A stretch of DNA of 64,000 bases from Fluviicola chungangensis. Lineage in GTDB: Bacteria > Bacteroidota > Bacteroidia > Flavobacteriales_D > Crocinitomicaceae. Of this stretch, positions 17,551-26,388 are shown in pieces. Where the stretch lies: the NCBI RefSeq assembly GCF_007558725.1, contig NZ_VLPL01000002.1:248001-312000 (forward strand). The letters are read 5' to 3'. The first letter of the stretch is position 1, and each line of letters opens with the position of its first letter. Below the pieces are notes generated by a model that saw only the letters and a program-made list of their open reading frames with translations, did not search any database and was not told the origin of the DNA. The translations under genes and the position numbers were made by a program.

Positions 17551-17988
17551 TTATTTCAGTTCCGACATCACGAAGCTGCTGTTTACCTGTCCGATATGTG
17601 GAATACGTGCCAATTGGTTCTTCAGGAAATCCTGGTAAACTTCCATATTCGCTACTTCAATTGTGAGCATATAATCTGTTGCACCGGCTACGTGATAGGC
17701 ATGGCTGACTTCCGGAAGTTCCCGAATGGCGCTTTCAAAAACATCGATCCCCTCTTTTTCATGACTTTTCAGGCTTACCTGGCAAATCACTTTCAGGTCT
17801 CTGCCTATAGCCTTCCGGTTGATTAATGCCGTGTAACCCTGGATAACGCCTATGCGCTCCAAACGCTTAATTCGTTCAAAAGTTGGCGTAACTGAAAGCC
17901 CGATTTTTCCTGCGACCTCTTTGTTGTTCATCTTGCCATTTTCCCGGAGCAAGTTGATAATTTGCTTGTCTATAGCGTCTAATACCAT
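17551..17988 (-). CDS. Lrp/AsnC family transcriptional regulator
   Basis: 145 aa, standard length. N-terminal helix-turn-helix (DAIDKQIINLLRENGKMN, then IGLSVTPTFERIKRLE), C-terminal RAM/ligand-binding domain with the ...ATDYMLTIEV... core. Lrp/AsnC proteins sense amino acids and regulate amino-acid genes. It lies divergently 166 nt from a methionine gamma-lyase-like gene, which is the likely target. Overlapping AT-rich palindromes in the shared intergenic region could be its operator. Confidence 0.92.
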   Translation of the reverse strand: MVLDAIDKQIINLLRENGKMNNKEVAGKIGLSVTPTFERIKRLERIGVIQGYTALINRKAIGRDLKVICQVSLKSHEKEGIDVFESAIRELPEVSHAYHVAGATDYMLTIEVANMEVYQDFLKNQLARIPHIGQVNSSFVMSELK

Positions 17989-18078
17989 GATACCGTGTTC
18001 GATTGAGAAAATATTTCTGTCTTTTGTCCTTAATTTGTTAAATAAAGGAATAGAATAAATAGTTTTTTTAAAAATACA

Positions 18079-18097
18079 GAATAATATTCTTCGAATA
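18079..18097. promoter_or_regulatory. candidate Lrp/AsnC operator
   Basis: Two overlapping palindromes, GAATA-A-TATTC (18079-18089) and TATTC-TTC-GAATA (18085-18097), lie between the divergent regulator and lyase genes. Binding is inferred only from position and symmetry. Confidence 0.4.
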
Positions 18098-18154
18098 GGA
18101 AATGAGGCAAAAATTTGATTTACTTAGAGGAGATATTAACGTATAAAATTCTTA

Positions 18155-19399
18155 ATGAAACCGGAAAGTTTAATGATGAGCTACGGGTACAAACCCGCTC
18201 TTTCGGAGGGGGCTATCAAGTGTCCGATTTTCCAGACTTCAACCTTTGTATTCAATACAGCTGAAGAAGGAAAGGCATTTTTCGAAGTAGCTTATGGGAT
18301 TCGTGAAAAAGGAGAGAATGAGGAGTTGGGATTGATTTATTCACGCCTGAATAACCCGGATTTGGAGATTCTCGAAAATCGCTTGTGTTTATGGGATGAA
18401 GCAGAAGACTGTGCCGTTTTTGAAAGCGGAATGTCTGCAATTTCAACCGCATTAATGGAGTTTTTGTCTCCGGGCGATTTGTTGCTTTATTCGCGCCCGG
18501 TGTATGGTGGTACAGACCATTTTATCAATCACTTCCTGAAGAAAATGAATATTGACTCAGTCGGGTTTCGCGCCGATGAGGATTTTGATACGATTATTGC
18601 CCGGATTGAAGCTACCGGGAAGGCAGATCGCTTGCGGATGATTCATATTGAAACACCGGCCAATCCAACCAATGCACTCATCGACATCCAAATGTGCGTG
18701 GCGATTAAAAATCGGTATACTACTTCGGAAACATCCGTTGTATTATCTGTGGATAATACCTACATGGGGCCATTGTGGCAACACCCGTTAAAACACGGGG
18801 CCGATTTGGTCTTGTATTCTGCCACCAAATACATTGGCGGACATTCGGATGTAATTGCCGGAGCTTGTTTGGGATCTAAGGAACTGATGGCACGGATTAA
18901 AGGGTTGCGCACATTCCTTGGTAACATGGCAGGACCGTGGACCGGTTGGCTATTAATGCGCAGCCTGGAAACCTTGAAAGTTCGGATGGAAGAACAGGCC
19001 AGAAATGCAGTGGAAGTCGCTAATTTCCTGCGATCTCATCCAAAAGTAAGCCGGGTATACTACCTTGGATTTATTCCCGAGCAAGGAAATGAAAATGAAA
19101 AGCGTATTTATGCCGAACAGTACACATCCAGCGGGGCTATGATCGCCTTTGATGTTGTTGGTGGAGAAAAAGAAGCATTTAATTTCCTGAATAATCTGAA
19201 ACTGATTAAATTAGCGGTGAGTTTGGGAAGTACGGAAAGTTTGGCAGAGCATCCTGCTACGATGACACATGCTGATGTACCGCAAGATGTGAAGGAAGCA
19301 ATGAAAATATCTGCATCTCTTGTCCGTTTATCGGTCGGTGTAGAACATTATGAAGATATTATTTCAGATATTTCACAAGCGTTAAACAACGCTTCATGA
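18155..19399 (+). CDS. PLP-dependent Cys/Met metabolism enzyme, methionine gamma-lyase-like
   Basis: 414 aa. PLP-binding Lys225 in YSATKYIGGHSD; the FESGMSAIST and PLWQHPLKHGADL blocks are typical of the cystathionine gamma-synthase/methionine gamma-lyase family. Such enzymes either split methionine or homocysteine to a 2-oxo acid, thiol and ammonia, or work in cysteine/methionine interconversion. Divergent placement next to an Lrp/AsnC regulator favours a catabolic lyase; the exact substrate cannot be fixed from motifs alone. An insertion-like stretch after residue 40 (VAYGIREKGENEELG) is usual in the longer members of this subgroup. Confidence 0.88.
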   Translation: MKPESLMMSYGYKPALSEGAIKCPIFQTSTFVFNTAEEGKAFFEVAYGIREKGENEELGLIYSRLNNPDLEILENRLCLWDEAEDCAVFESGMSAISTALMEFLSPGDLLLYSRPVYGGTDHFINHFLKKMNIDSVGFRADEDFDTIIARIEATGKADRLRMIHIETPANPTNALIDIQMCVAIKNRYTTSETSVVLSVDNTYMGPLWQHPLKHGADLVLYSATKYIGGHSDVIAGACLGSKELMARIKGLRTFLGNMAGPWTGWLLMRSLETLKVRMEEQARNAVEVANFLRSHPKVSRVYYLGFIPEQGNENEKRIYAEQYTSSGAMIAFDVVGGEKEAFNFLNNLKLIKLAVSLGSTESLAEHPATMTHADVPQDVKEAMKISASLVRLSVGVEHYEDIISDISQALNNAS

Positions 19400-19567
19400 T
19401 TTTTCTCCGTCATAGATAGAGAAAGTGGGAGTTTAAAATTGATTTAATTGCAAGAACAAGAACCCCAACGCTTACGCTGACCTTGTTCCACCAAAGCGGT
19501 TACGCAAAGGGGAAGAGCTACAGCGAAGGCAATAGACACCACACAGTCTAAATTACTACTGCGTAAA

Positions 19568-19599
19568 CCCGGTTGATGAAAATTCGACCGGGATTTTTT
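19568..19599 (+). terminator. intrinsic terminator downstream of methionine gamma-lyase-like gene
   Basis: CCCGGTTGA-TGAAAAT-TCGACCGGG gives a 9-bp stem with one T-G pair, followed by A and six T. It lies at the end of a 198-nt gap between convergent genes; the remainder of that gap holds GC-richer sequence discussed as a separate observation. Confidence 0.8.
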
Positions 19600-20788
19600 A
19601 TTCTGATCGATCTCCTTTCGTGATCCATTTTCCTATTTTTTCTGAGAAGCGAATGCTGCTTTTATCAATCCATTGGTAATAGAAATGCGAAATCAGGAAT
19701 GACACCGCCATGCAACTGCCAAATGCAACCAGGAATGGAATAAAATAACTTCCGGGTTTCCATAACTCGAGGAAAATGTAGCATCCTAATGAACACAGGA
19801 TGGTTAAATGAACCAAATAAAAAGAGAAGGAGATTTTCCCCAGATAGAGAAACGGTCTCAATGAAAAGAAACGAATGAAATTTTTGTCAAAGCAAATAAC
19901 GAACAAGATGCAGAAAGCTCCCAGTACATGGAAAAGATCATAGCTGCTCGTCCAGCTCCAGTCTATGTACTTCCACATGCTTTGCTGGGTGAAGAAACCT
20001 TGTGGGAAAGAACTGAAATAGATACCTGCCAGCAAAAGCAACCATTTGATACAACTGCCTTTTATTCCTTTCGGGAAAGAGAATGCATAGACAAAAAGGC
20101 GACTGATCAATGATCCGAGTATAAAGGCAGCATAAAACTTTTTGTCTGTGAAGAGAATGAGAGTTGCAACAAGAATGTGAAGCAGGATCGTTTTTTTATG
20201 ATCACCGGTTAATGCCAAAAAGGAAAACAGCAGCAAGGATCCCAGGAATTCAATAGTCATGGTCCACAGAACCGCATTGTACCGGTTGTCATTATTGAGA
20301 AATACATCGATGAATACATTCCTGATCATATCACCGGGACCTTTCATTCCGGCAAAAAGGTTCGTGAGCCAATCCTCTGATTTTGTAATACCTCCTGTGT
20401 GCTGGGAAGGAAAAAGTCCGCATAAGTTCATCACGTAACTGATGATAATTATTACAGCGACAGGGAGAAATAACCGGAAGTAACGCTTGGCTGCGTAAGT
20501 CCTTAAAAGCTTCTGACTTCCCGAAAAGTGAAACTTATAGCTGAGCACAAACCCACTCAAAACAAAGAAAATGGAAACGGCAAACCCACCATTAAAGAAT
20601 ATATTCAAGGGAGTTTTTGCGATGAGTAATTCAGTTGTCCCGTTCCCCAAATGGATTTTCTCCGGGTTCAAATAGTTAATAGCAGGAAAGAAGGCCAGCC
20701 CGAAATGATGCAGAACCACAATCAGCATAGCCACTCCGCGCACGCCGTCCAGGAAACCCAGTTTACTTTTTTGAGATTCAGTATTCAT
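19598..20788 (-). CDS. acyltransferase 3 family membrane protein
   Basis: 396 aa with about ten transmembrane helices. The N-terminal GFLDGVRGVAMLIVVLHHFG block carries the RxxA and catalytic His of the OafA/YrhL acyltransferase 3 family, and SIFFVLSGFVLS follows as usual. The family O-acylates sugars of lipopolysaccharide, exopolysaccharide or other envelope glycans from the cytoplasmic side. There is no SGNH domain. No glycan cluster is adjacent, so the acceptor is unknown. ATG at 20788. Confidence 0.9.
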   Translation of the reverse strand: MNTESQKSKLGFLDGVRGVAMLIVVLHHFGLAFFPAINYLNPEKIHLGNGTTELLIAKTPLNIFFNGGFAVSIFFVLSGFVLSYKFHFSGSQKLLRTYAAKRYFRLFLPVAVIIIISYVMNLCGLFPSQHTGGITKSEDWLTNLFAGMKGPGDMIRNVFIDVFLNNDNRYNAVLWTMTIEFLGSLLLFSFLALTGDHKKTILLHILVATLILFTDKKFYAAFILGSLISRLFVYAFSFPKGIKGSCIKWLLLLAGIYFSSFPQGFFTQQSMWKYIDWSWTSSYDLFHVLGAFCILFVICFDKNFIRFFSLRPFLYLGKISFSFYLVHLTILCSLGCYIFLELWKPGSYFIPFLVAFGSCMAVSFLISHFYYQWIDKSSIRFSEKIGKWITKGDRSE

Positions 20789-20882
20789 GCCCGGCTAAAG
20801 TATAAATAAAATGTTTGGGAAGCTGAAGTCAACGATTCTCATTATCTTCGCACAACGAATTTTTTTTAAACAGATAACAGCA

Positions 20883-22352
20883 ATGAGCTCACATTCCAAA
20901 CTTCAGATTTACAACAGCCTTTCGGGTGAAAAAGAAGTCTTTAAACCCATTATCGATGGAAAAGTTGGATTGTACGTTTGTGGGCCGACACTCTATAGCG
21001 AACCGCACATGGGTAACATGCGCACATTCATCAATTTCGATTTGATCTACCGCTATTTGATGTTTGTGGGTTACCAGGTAAAGTATGTCCGAAATATTAC
21101 AGATGCCGGACACATCACAAATTCAGCCGGTGAAGCTGTTGATTCTATTGGGAAAGCTGCACGTATGGAACAGGTTCAGTCCCTGGAAATTGTATACAAA
21201 TACAATGTGAAATTCCAGGATTTGCAGCGCATATACAACCTGCTTCCTCCATCCATTGAGCCGACAGCTACAGCACATATCCAGGAACAAATCGAGGTGA
21301 TCGAGAAAATCATTGAGAACGGATTCGCATACGTGGTGAACGGGTCAGTGTATTTTGATGTGCGCGCTTACGGAGAAAAGTTTGAATACGGAATCTTGAG
21401 TGGTCGCAAAGTGGATGAATTGGCAGAAGAAACACGGGAGTTGAACGCACAGGAAGAAAAACGGTTTTTTGCGGATTTTGCTTTGTGGAAAAAGGCAAAT
21501 CCGGATGATATGCAGATCTGGCGTTCTCCCTGGGGCGACGGAAATCCGGGATGGCACATTGAATGTACTGCTATGAGCACCAAGTATTTGGGTGATCGGT
21601 TTGATATTCACGGTGGTGGAATGGATTTAAAATTTCCGCATCACGAAGATGAAATTGCCCAGAGCTGTGGTTCAGTGGGAATAAGTCCAGCGAATTACTG
21701 GATGCACGCCAATATGTTGAATGTGAACGGGCAGAAAATGTCCAAGTCACTGGGAAATTATTTCCTGCCGAAGGAAATAGTGGATGGAACAACTGATGTT
21801 TTCGACAAACCGTATTCTCCGCAGGTGATCCGTTTTTGCATGATGCAGGCGCACTACCGCAGTACCCTGGACTTCACTCCGGATTCGTTGAATGCCGCTG
21901 AAAAAGGGTTCGTTCGATTGTCTGAAGCCTATGAAAAATTGGGGTCGCTGGAAGCAAAAGAAAGTTCCTCTCAGGATGTGCAAGGGTTGGTGGATTCATT
22001 GTATAGGGCAATGAACGATGATTTCAATGCACCCATGCTCGTGGCAGGTTTATTTGAAGCCGTGAAATACATCAATACGATTTCAGAAGGAAAAGCAACG
22101 ATAACGAAAAGTGATTTGGAATTGTTGACGAAGGAATTTACCGGATTTGTGTTTGACGTACTTGGTTTGACAATCGAAAAGGCTTCTTCGGATAGTGCAT
22201 TAACAACCGTTATGGACCTGGTTTTGGATATGCGTAAAGATGCCCGTGAAAACAAGGATTGGAGTACATCAGATAAAATTAGAGATCGTTTGGCTGAAGC
22301 CGGAATTGTTGTGAAGGATGGCAAAGATGGTGTGACGTGGACGGTAAAATAG
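20883..22352 (+). CDS. cysS: cysteinyl-tRNA synthetase
   Basis: 489 aa from the ATG at 20883; an upstream in-frame ATG at 20811 adds 24 residues with no homology pattern and is rejected. Zinc ligand Cys33 in LYVCGPTLY, the HIGH motif as PHMGN (41-45), the ERF/WHIECTAMS region with a second zinc-binding Cys, and KMSKS at 285-289 are all present. It charges tRNA-Cys with cysteine. A TATCTTCG box (variant of TAnnTTTG) lies about 45 nt upstream. rnpA follows in the same direction after 46 nt. Confidence 0.97.
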   Translation: MSSHSKLQIYNSLSGEKEVFKPIIDGKVGLYVCGPTLYSEPHMGNMRTFINFDLIYRYLMFVGYQVKYVRNITDAGHITNSAGEAVDSIGKAARMEQVQSLEIVYKYNVKFQDLQRIYNLLPPSIEPTATAHIQEQIEVIEKIIENGFAYVVNGSVYFDVRAYGEKFEYGILSGRKVDELAEETRELNAQEEKRFFADFALWKKANPDDMQIWRSPWGDGNPGWHIECTAMSTKYLGDRFDIHGGGMDLKFPHHEDEIAQSCGSVGISPANYWMHANMLNVNGQKMSKSLGNYFLPKEIVDGTTDVFDKPYSPQVIRFCMMQAHYRSTLDFTPDSLNAAEKGFVRLSEAYEKLGSLEAKESSSQDVQGLVDSLYRAMNDDFNAPMLVAGLFEAVKYINTISEGKATITKSDLELLTKEFTGFVFDVLGLTIEKASSDSALTTVMDLVLDMRKDARENKDWSTSDKIRDRLAEAGIVVKDGKDGVTWTVK

Positions 22353-22398
22353 ACTTTAAAGACGGAATTTAAGTCTTGTGTCTTTAAGTCTTTAAAAA

Positions 22399-22785
22399 GT
22401 GGAAAACTTCGGAAAAGCATACAAGCTCTGCAGTCGAAAAACAATCGACCGTCTCTTCAAGGAGGGAAAGCAATTGCGTGCATTTCCGCTGACTGTTTAT
22501 TACCTCGAAACAGAATTCGTTGAGAAAGTTCCTTTCCAGGTGGTACTTTCTGCGCCCAAACGCCTGTATAAACATGCTCATGATCGCAATTATGTAAAAC
22601 GGTTGATGAAAGAAGTTTTGCGCAGGGAAAAACAACCTTTGGAAGATCTGCTGAATGAATCCGGGAAGCAATTGGCGCTTTTTATTATCTATGCAAATAA
22701 AGAGATCCTGACTTACCCCGAACTGGAGAAATGTGTCCGCAAATTAGTGGTAAAGCTCCTGACGGAATTAAAAAACGAAGGGTAA
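22399..22785 (+). CDS. rnpA: ribonuclease P protein component
   Basis: 128 aa, normal length. Starts GTG at 22399. The N-terminal FGKAYKLCSRKTIDRLFKEGK and the RNR-like block (RNYVKRLMKEVLR) are the family signature. The protein helps RNase P RNA trim the 5' end of tRNA precursors. It is not next to rpmH as in many bacteria but follows cysS and precedes an S41 protease gene. Confidence 0.94.
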   Translation: MENFGKAYKLCSRKTIDRLFKEGKQLRAFPLTVYYLETEFVEKVPFQVVLSAPKRLYKHAHDRNYVKRLMKEVLRREKQPLEDLLNESGKQLALFIIYANKEILTYPELEKCVRKLVVKLLTELKNEG

Positions 22786-23022
22786 AATAAAAATGGTCTT
22801 GAAGCAATCAATTCTCCGTTCGTCAAAAAACCTAAAAAATCAAGTCCGATTCCCAATCTTTCGGTATTTTTACCTTCTCAGATTCCATTTTGCGGAATGG
22901 TTTTTGAAAGTCGTCAAATAAGAGCCGGTTGTTGCTGGTGATACAACAAACAAGCGTTGCGCCTTCGCTGAAGCTACTGCGTAAGCGATAGCGCAGATAA
23001 AAAGAATATATAGTTAAGCAAT
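22786..23022 (+). other. 237-nt intergenic region between rnpA and S41 protease gene
   Basis: No ORF is convincing. The 3' part (about 22950-23000) is a GC-richer stretch with self-complementary GCGCCTTCGCTGAAGC-like sequence that resembles, in inverted orientation, part of the 19450-19560 gap. Confidence 0.4.
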
Positions 23023-24663
23023 ATGAAACAATTCCTTCATGTTTTCGCCTTGATAACCGTCCTCATTGGTTTCAGTACTACGGTAAAGGCTCAATCCAAC
23101 GGATTCGAAGAAATAAAGTCCATGGAGTTAATGGACCTCATTTTTCAGCAGCTGGAAACCAATTACGTCGATGAGATCAAGCCGGGAGAAATGAGCAAAA
23201 CAGCTATCGATGCCATGCTGAAACAATTGGATCCGTACACCGTTTATTACCACGAGTCCAATATGGAAGATTACCGCATGATGACTACCGGACAATATGG
23301 TGGAATCGGCGCATTGATCCGCAAAATGGGAGATTACACGTACATTGCTGAACCGTACGAAGGAAAACCTGCTCAACTTTCGGGAGCAATGGCTGGAGAT
23401 AAAATCCTGTCCATTGACGGAAAAGACATGAAAGGAAAACCGAGCGATGAGGTTTCCGACGGATTGCGTGGCCCGAAAGGATCCACCATTCAATTGCGTA
23501 TTGAGCGCGCCGGTCAGGAAAAAACAATTTCCATCACACGCGACGAGATCAAATTGGCAGATGTTCCGTATTTCGGAATGCTGAACAACAGTACAACGGG
23601 TTACATTAAATTAAATAGCTTCACACAAACCGCTTCCGCAGAAGTCATTGCGGCATACGGGAAATTGAAACAGCAGGGAATGACGAACCTAATCCTGGAT
23701 TTACGTGGAAATGGTGGTGGTTTATTGATTGAGGCGGTGAAGATCGTAAACATTTTTGTAAAAAAAGGTCAAACGGTTGTTACGACAAAAGGTCGCATTC
23801 CGGAAGAAAACAGGACCTACGCAACCTCAGCAGATCCACTCGATTTAACCATTCCGTTAGTTGTCCTGGTAGATGGTGGCTCTGCGTCTGCTTCTGAAAT
23901 TGTTTCAGGAAGTTTACAGGATTTGGACCGGGCTGTAATTATCGGAGAGAACTCTTACGGAAAAGGATTGGTGCAACGGACCTTTGACTTAAAGTACGGG
24001 TCCAAGATCAAATTGACGATCTCAAAGTATTATACACCTTCCGGTCGCTGCGTACAACGCCTGGAATATTACGACAAAGAATTGGGGGATAAGCCAAAGG
24101 CAATTGCGGATTCCCTGTTGAAAACCTTTACAACGGCAAATGGCAGAAAAGTCATCGACGGACGTGGAATCGAACCAGACATTGTCGTTGAAAAGGACGA
24201 TTATTCCCGCTTGCTTTTGATGCTGGTAAGTAACAATGTCATTTTTAATTTTGCAACCGATTACAAGCGATCTCATGAAACGATTGCACCGGCAAAAACA
24301 TTCCAATTGACTCCGGAAGACTATGAAGCCTTCAAAGCATACGCGCTGAAACAGGATTTCACGTATTCGACGGCTTCTGAAGAACAACTGGAACGCATGA
24401 AGAAGACCGCTGAAGATGAAGGTTATTTCGAAGATATCAAGACGGATTACGAACAGTTATTATCCAAAGTAACACCTTCAAAGGAACGAGACCTGGATAA
24501 ATTCAAAGATGAAATAACAGAGATTTTATCCAGTGAGATCGTATCACGCTACTATTATCAAAATGGTCGTGCGGAATTGGCCTTCCAATACGATAAGGAT
24601 GTCCAAAAAGCAGTGGAGGTTCTTTCAGATTCTAAAAGAGTAAATACTATTCTCGGAAAATAA
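23023..24663 (+). CDS. S41 family C-terminal processing protease (CtpA/Tsp-like)
   Basis: 546 aa. Signal peptide MKQFLHVFALITVLIGFSTTVKAQ, a PDZ domain (about 85-170, GGIGALIRKMGD and SGAMAGDKILSIDGKDM), and the serine protease core with the catalytic Ser289/Lys314 dyad (GGSASASEI, ENSYGKGLVQ). The family cuts proteins at their C-termini in the periplasm and acts in envelope quality control. The C-terminal ~150 residues form a helical extension seen in Bacteroidetes members. The next gene, an O-antigen ligase-like protein, starts 29 nt after the stop. Confidence 0.93.
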   Translation: MKQFLHVFALITVLIGFSTTVKAQSNGFEEIKSMELMDLIFQQLETNYVDEIKPGEMSKTAIDAMLKQLDPYTVYYHESNMEDYRMMTTGQYGGIGALIRKMGDYTYIAEPYEGKPAQLSGAMAGDKILSIDGKDMKGKPSDEVSDGLRGPKGSTIQLRIERAGQEKTISITRDEIKLADVPYFGMLNNSTTGYIKLNSFTQTASAEVIAAYGKLKQQGMTNLILDLRGNGGGLLIEAVKIVNIFVKKGQTVVTTKGRIPEENRTYATSADPLDLTIPLVVLVDGGSASASEIVSGSLQDLDRAVIIGENSYGKGLVQRTFDLKYGSKIKLTISKYYTPSGRCVQRLEYYDKELGDKPKAIADSLLKTFTTANGRKVIDGRGIEPDIVVEKDDYSRLLLMLVSNNVIFNFATDYKRSHETIAPAKTFQLTPEDYEAFKAYALKQDFTYSTASEEQLERMKKTAEDEGYFEDIKTDYEQLLSKVTPSKERDLDKFKDEITEILSSEIVSRYYYQNGRAELAFQYDKDVQKAVEVLSDSKRVNTILGK

Positions 24664-24692
24664 GCGTTATCGATTTTATATAGCGATTACTT

Positions 24693-26318
24693 ATGCTGGA
24701 TAAACTGACCGGGAAACCCGTTCATTATTATATTCAATTGGTTGCAATGATGGGAATTGCGGCGGGATTACCGTTTAGCAAAATTCCGCTTTCCATTGGA
24801 ACAGTACTTTTAGGATTGAATGTCATTTTGCTTTGGGATTGGCGCATGGTTTGGAAAAGTTGGAGTTCCAATCGCTGGTTATGGCTTCTTTTCGCATATT
24901 TTGCAATGGAACTTCTTTCCGTTTTCTGGACATCAGATAAACATGAAGCATGGAATATGATCCGAAGGGAATTAACCCTTTATGCAATTCCGCTCACGCT
25001 GATCGCAATTCCATTAACCGCATTTAAACATTACAAATGGGTAGTGTTGAGTTTTTTATCTGCCGTTTTTATTACCAGTTTTATTAACGTAGGAACTTAT
25101 TTTCACTGGTGGGGTTCCAAAGTCTACGACGATATCCGAAGTCTTTCCCTGTTTGTGTCACATTTGCGTTATGCCATGATGATCGTTTTGGCCTTGGTTT
25201 TTTGTGCCGCGTGGTGGATCCGCAGATTTCCGTACCGTTGGATCGCTGTGGCACTTGCAGCCTGGTTTATCTATTATACCATTCTTTCTCAGATCTGGAT
25301 GGGCGTATTTACGCTTTCGGGAATCGTTTTAATGATGTTCTGGTTTAAAGTGAAGTCGATTCGCAGGCTTTGGATCAAACGGTCATTTATTTTGGCATTC
25401 AGCGCCTGTATTTTGTTTGTAGGTATTTTCCTGTACATCAAGCTGCAGCCCGTACCGCACAAAGTAGAGTTGAGCAGCTCCGATTATGTCAGAAAAACAA
25501 TCAATGGAAATCCGTACACTTTTGATGTACTTTCGAAGATGAATTGGGAAAATGGATACCCGGTACAGGCTTTTATTGCGGACGAGGAACTGGAAAAGGA
25601 ATGGTCCAAATCTTCCCGGGTGAATTATCGGACGGGTGTGGATTTAAAAGGAAACCCCATCCGGAATATTTTATGGAGGTACATGACCTCCAAGGGGCTG
25701 AGAAAAGATTCGCTTGATTTTCAGAAAATGAGCAAACAGGATATCCGGAATGTGGAAATGGGGTTTGCTTCCATTGAAATGGCAAAAGGCGGAATCTCAG
25801 CGCAACTCTATCGCATGCGCAGCCAACTGAAAGATGCTGAAGACCCCAATGGAAAATCACTCCTGGAGAAAATAGAATCCTTAAAAGCCGGGATCACAAT
25901 TATCAAAGCTCATCCGATTTGTGGTGTCGGTGTCGGTGACATGCGAAAGTCTTTTGCACATGCGTATAGAACCAATGGATCGAAATTAAAAATGGATGAA
26001 CATATTTTGTTGACACACAATCAATTTCTTACCACCTGGATTGCTGGCGGAATAATCTGCTTCCTTGCTTTCATTGGCTTCTGGTTTATCCAGCTAGCCA
26101 CCGCTTTGAGGATCAATGCATTTGAATGGACGGGTTTTTTGGTGATTACCATGCTTTCTTTCCTCATCGAAGATACCTTACAGACCCAAACCGGAGTTTC
26201 GTTTGTAGCGTTCTTTTTTGCATTTTTCATTACCGGGAGAACCATTTTATATCCGGGAAGAGCTGTTGAACGAACAGAACGATCGATGAAAGCAAAATCA
26301 ACTTCCCGGCAGATTTAA
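24693..26318 (+). CDS. O-antigen ligase/polymerase-like (Wzy_C) membrane protein
   Basis: 541 aa. About ten membrane helices plus a large hydrophilic loop of about 150 residues between helices near 250 and 415. The loop ends in HPICGVGVGD...HNQFLTTWIAGG, the Wzy_C/WaaL-type motif with the conserved H-N-Q-F-L stretch. Such proteins join or polymerise lipid-linked glycans at the outer face of the inner membrane. No other glycan genes are adjacent, so the glycan is not known. Confidence 0.85.
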   Translation: MLDKLTGKPVHYYIQLVAMMGIAAGLPFSKIPLSIGTVLLGLNVILLWDWRMVWKSWSSNRWLWLLFAYFAMELLSVFWTSDKHEAWNMIRRELTLYAIPLTLIAIPLTAFKHYKWVVLSFLSAVFITSFINVGTYFHWWGSKVYDDIRSLSLFVSHLRYAMMIVLALVFCAAWWIRRFPYRWIAVALAAWFIYYTILSQIWMGVFTLSGIVLMMFWFKVKSIRRLWIKRSFILAFSACILFVGIFLYIKLQPVPHKVELSSSDYVRKTINGNPYTFDVLSKMNWENGYPVQAFIADEELEKEWSKSSRVNYRTGVDLKGNPIRNILWRYMTSKGLRKDSLDFQKMSKQDIRNVEMGFASIEMAKGGISAQLYRMRSQLKDAEDPNGKSLLEKIESLKAGITIIKAHPICGVGVGDMRKSFAHAYRTNGSKLKMDEHILLTHNQFLTTWIAGGIICFLAFIGFWFIQLATALRINAFEWTGFLVITMLSFLIEDTLQTQTGVSFVAFFFAFFITGRTILYPGRAVERTERSMKAKSTSRQI

Positions 26319-26362
26319 TGTTCGGGTAATCCGAAAGGGTTGCTTCTTCGCATTGAAAGGCT

Positions 26363-26370
26363 TACTTTTG
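26363..26370 (+). promoter_or_regulatory. putative -7 box for mgtE
   Basis: TACTTTTG matches TAnnTTTG, 18 nt before the ATG at 26389. A TTG at 26340-26342 with a 20-nt spacer is a fitting -33 element. Confidence 0.55.
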
Positions 26371-26388
26371 CACCTAAATTGAGGATCC

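Noticed and set aside
22786-23022. tRNA or riboswitch in the gap before the S41 protease
   Set aside because: Some self-complementarity exists, but no cloverleaf with a TpsiC-type GGTTCGAAT arm and no known riboswitch core could be drawn.
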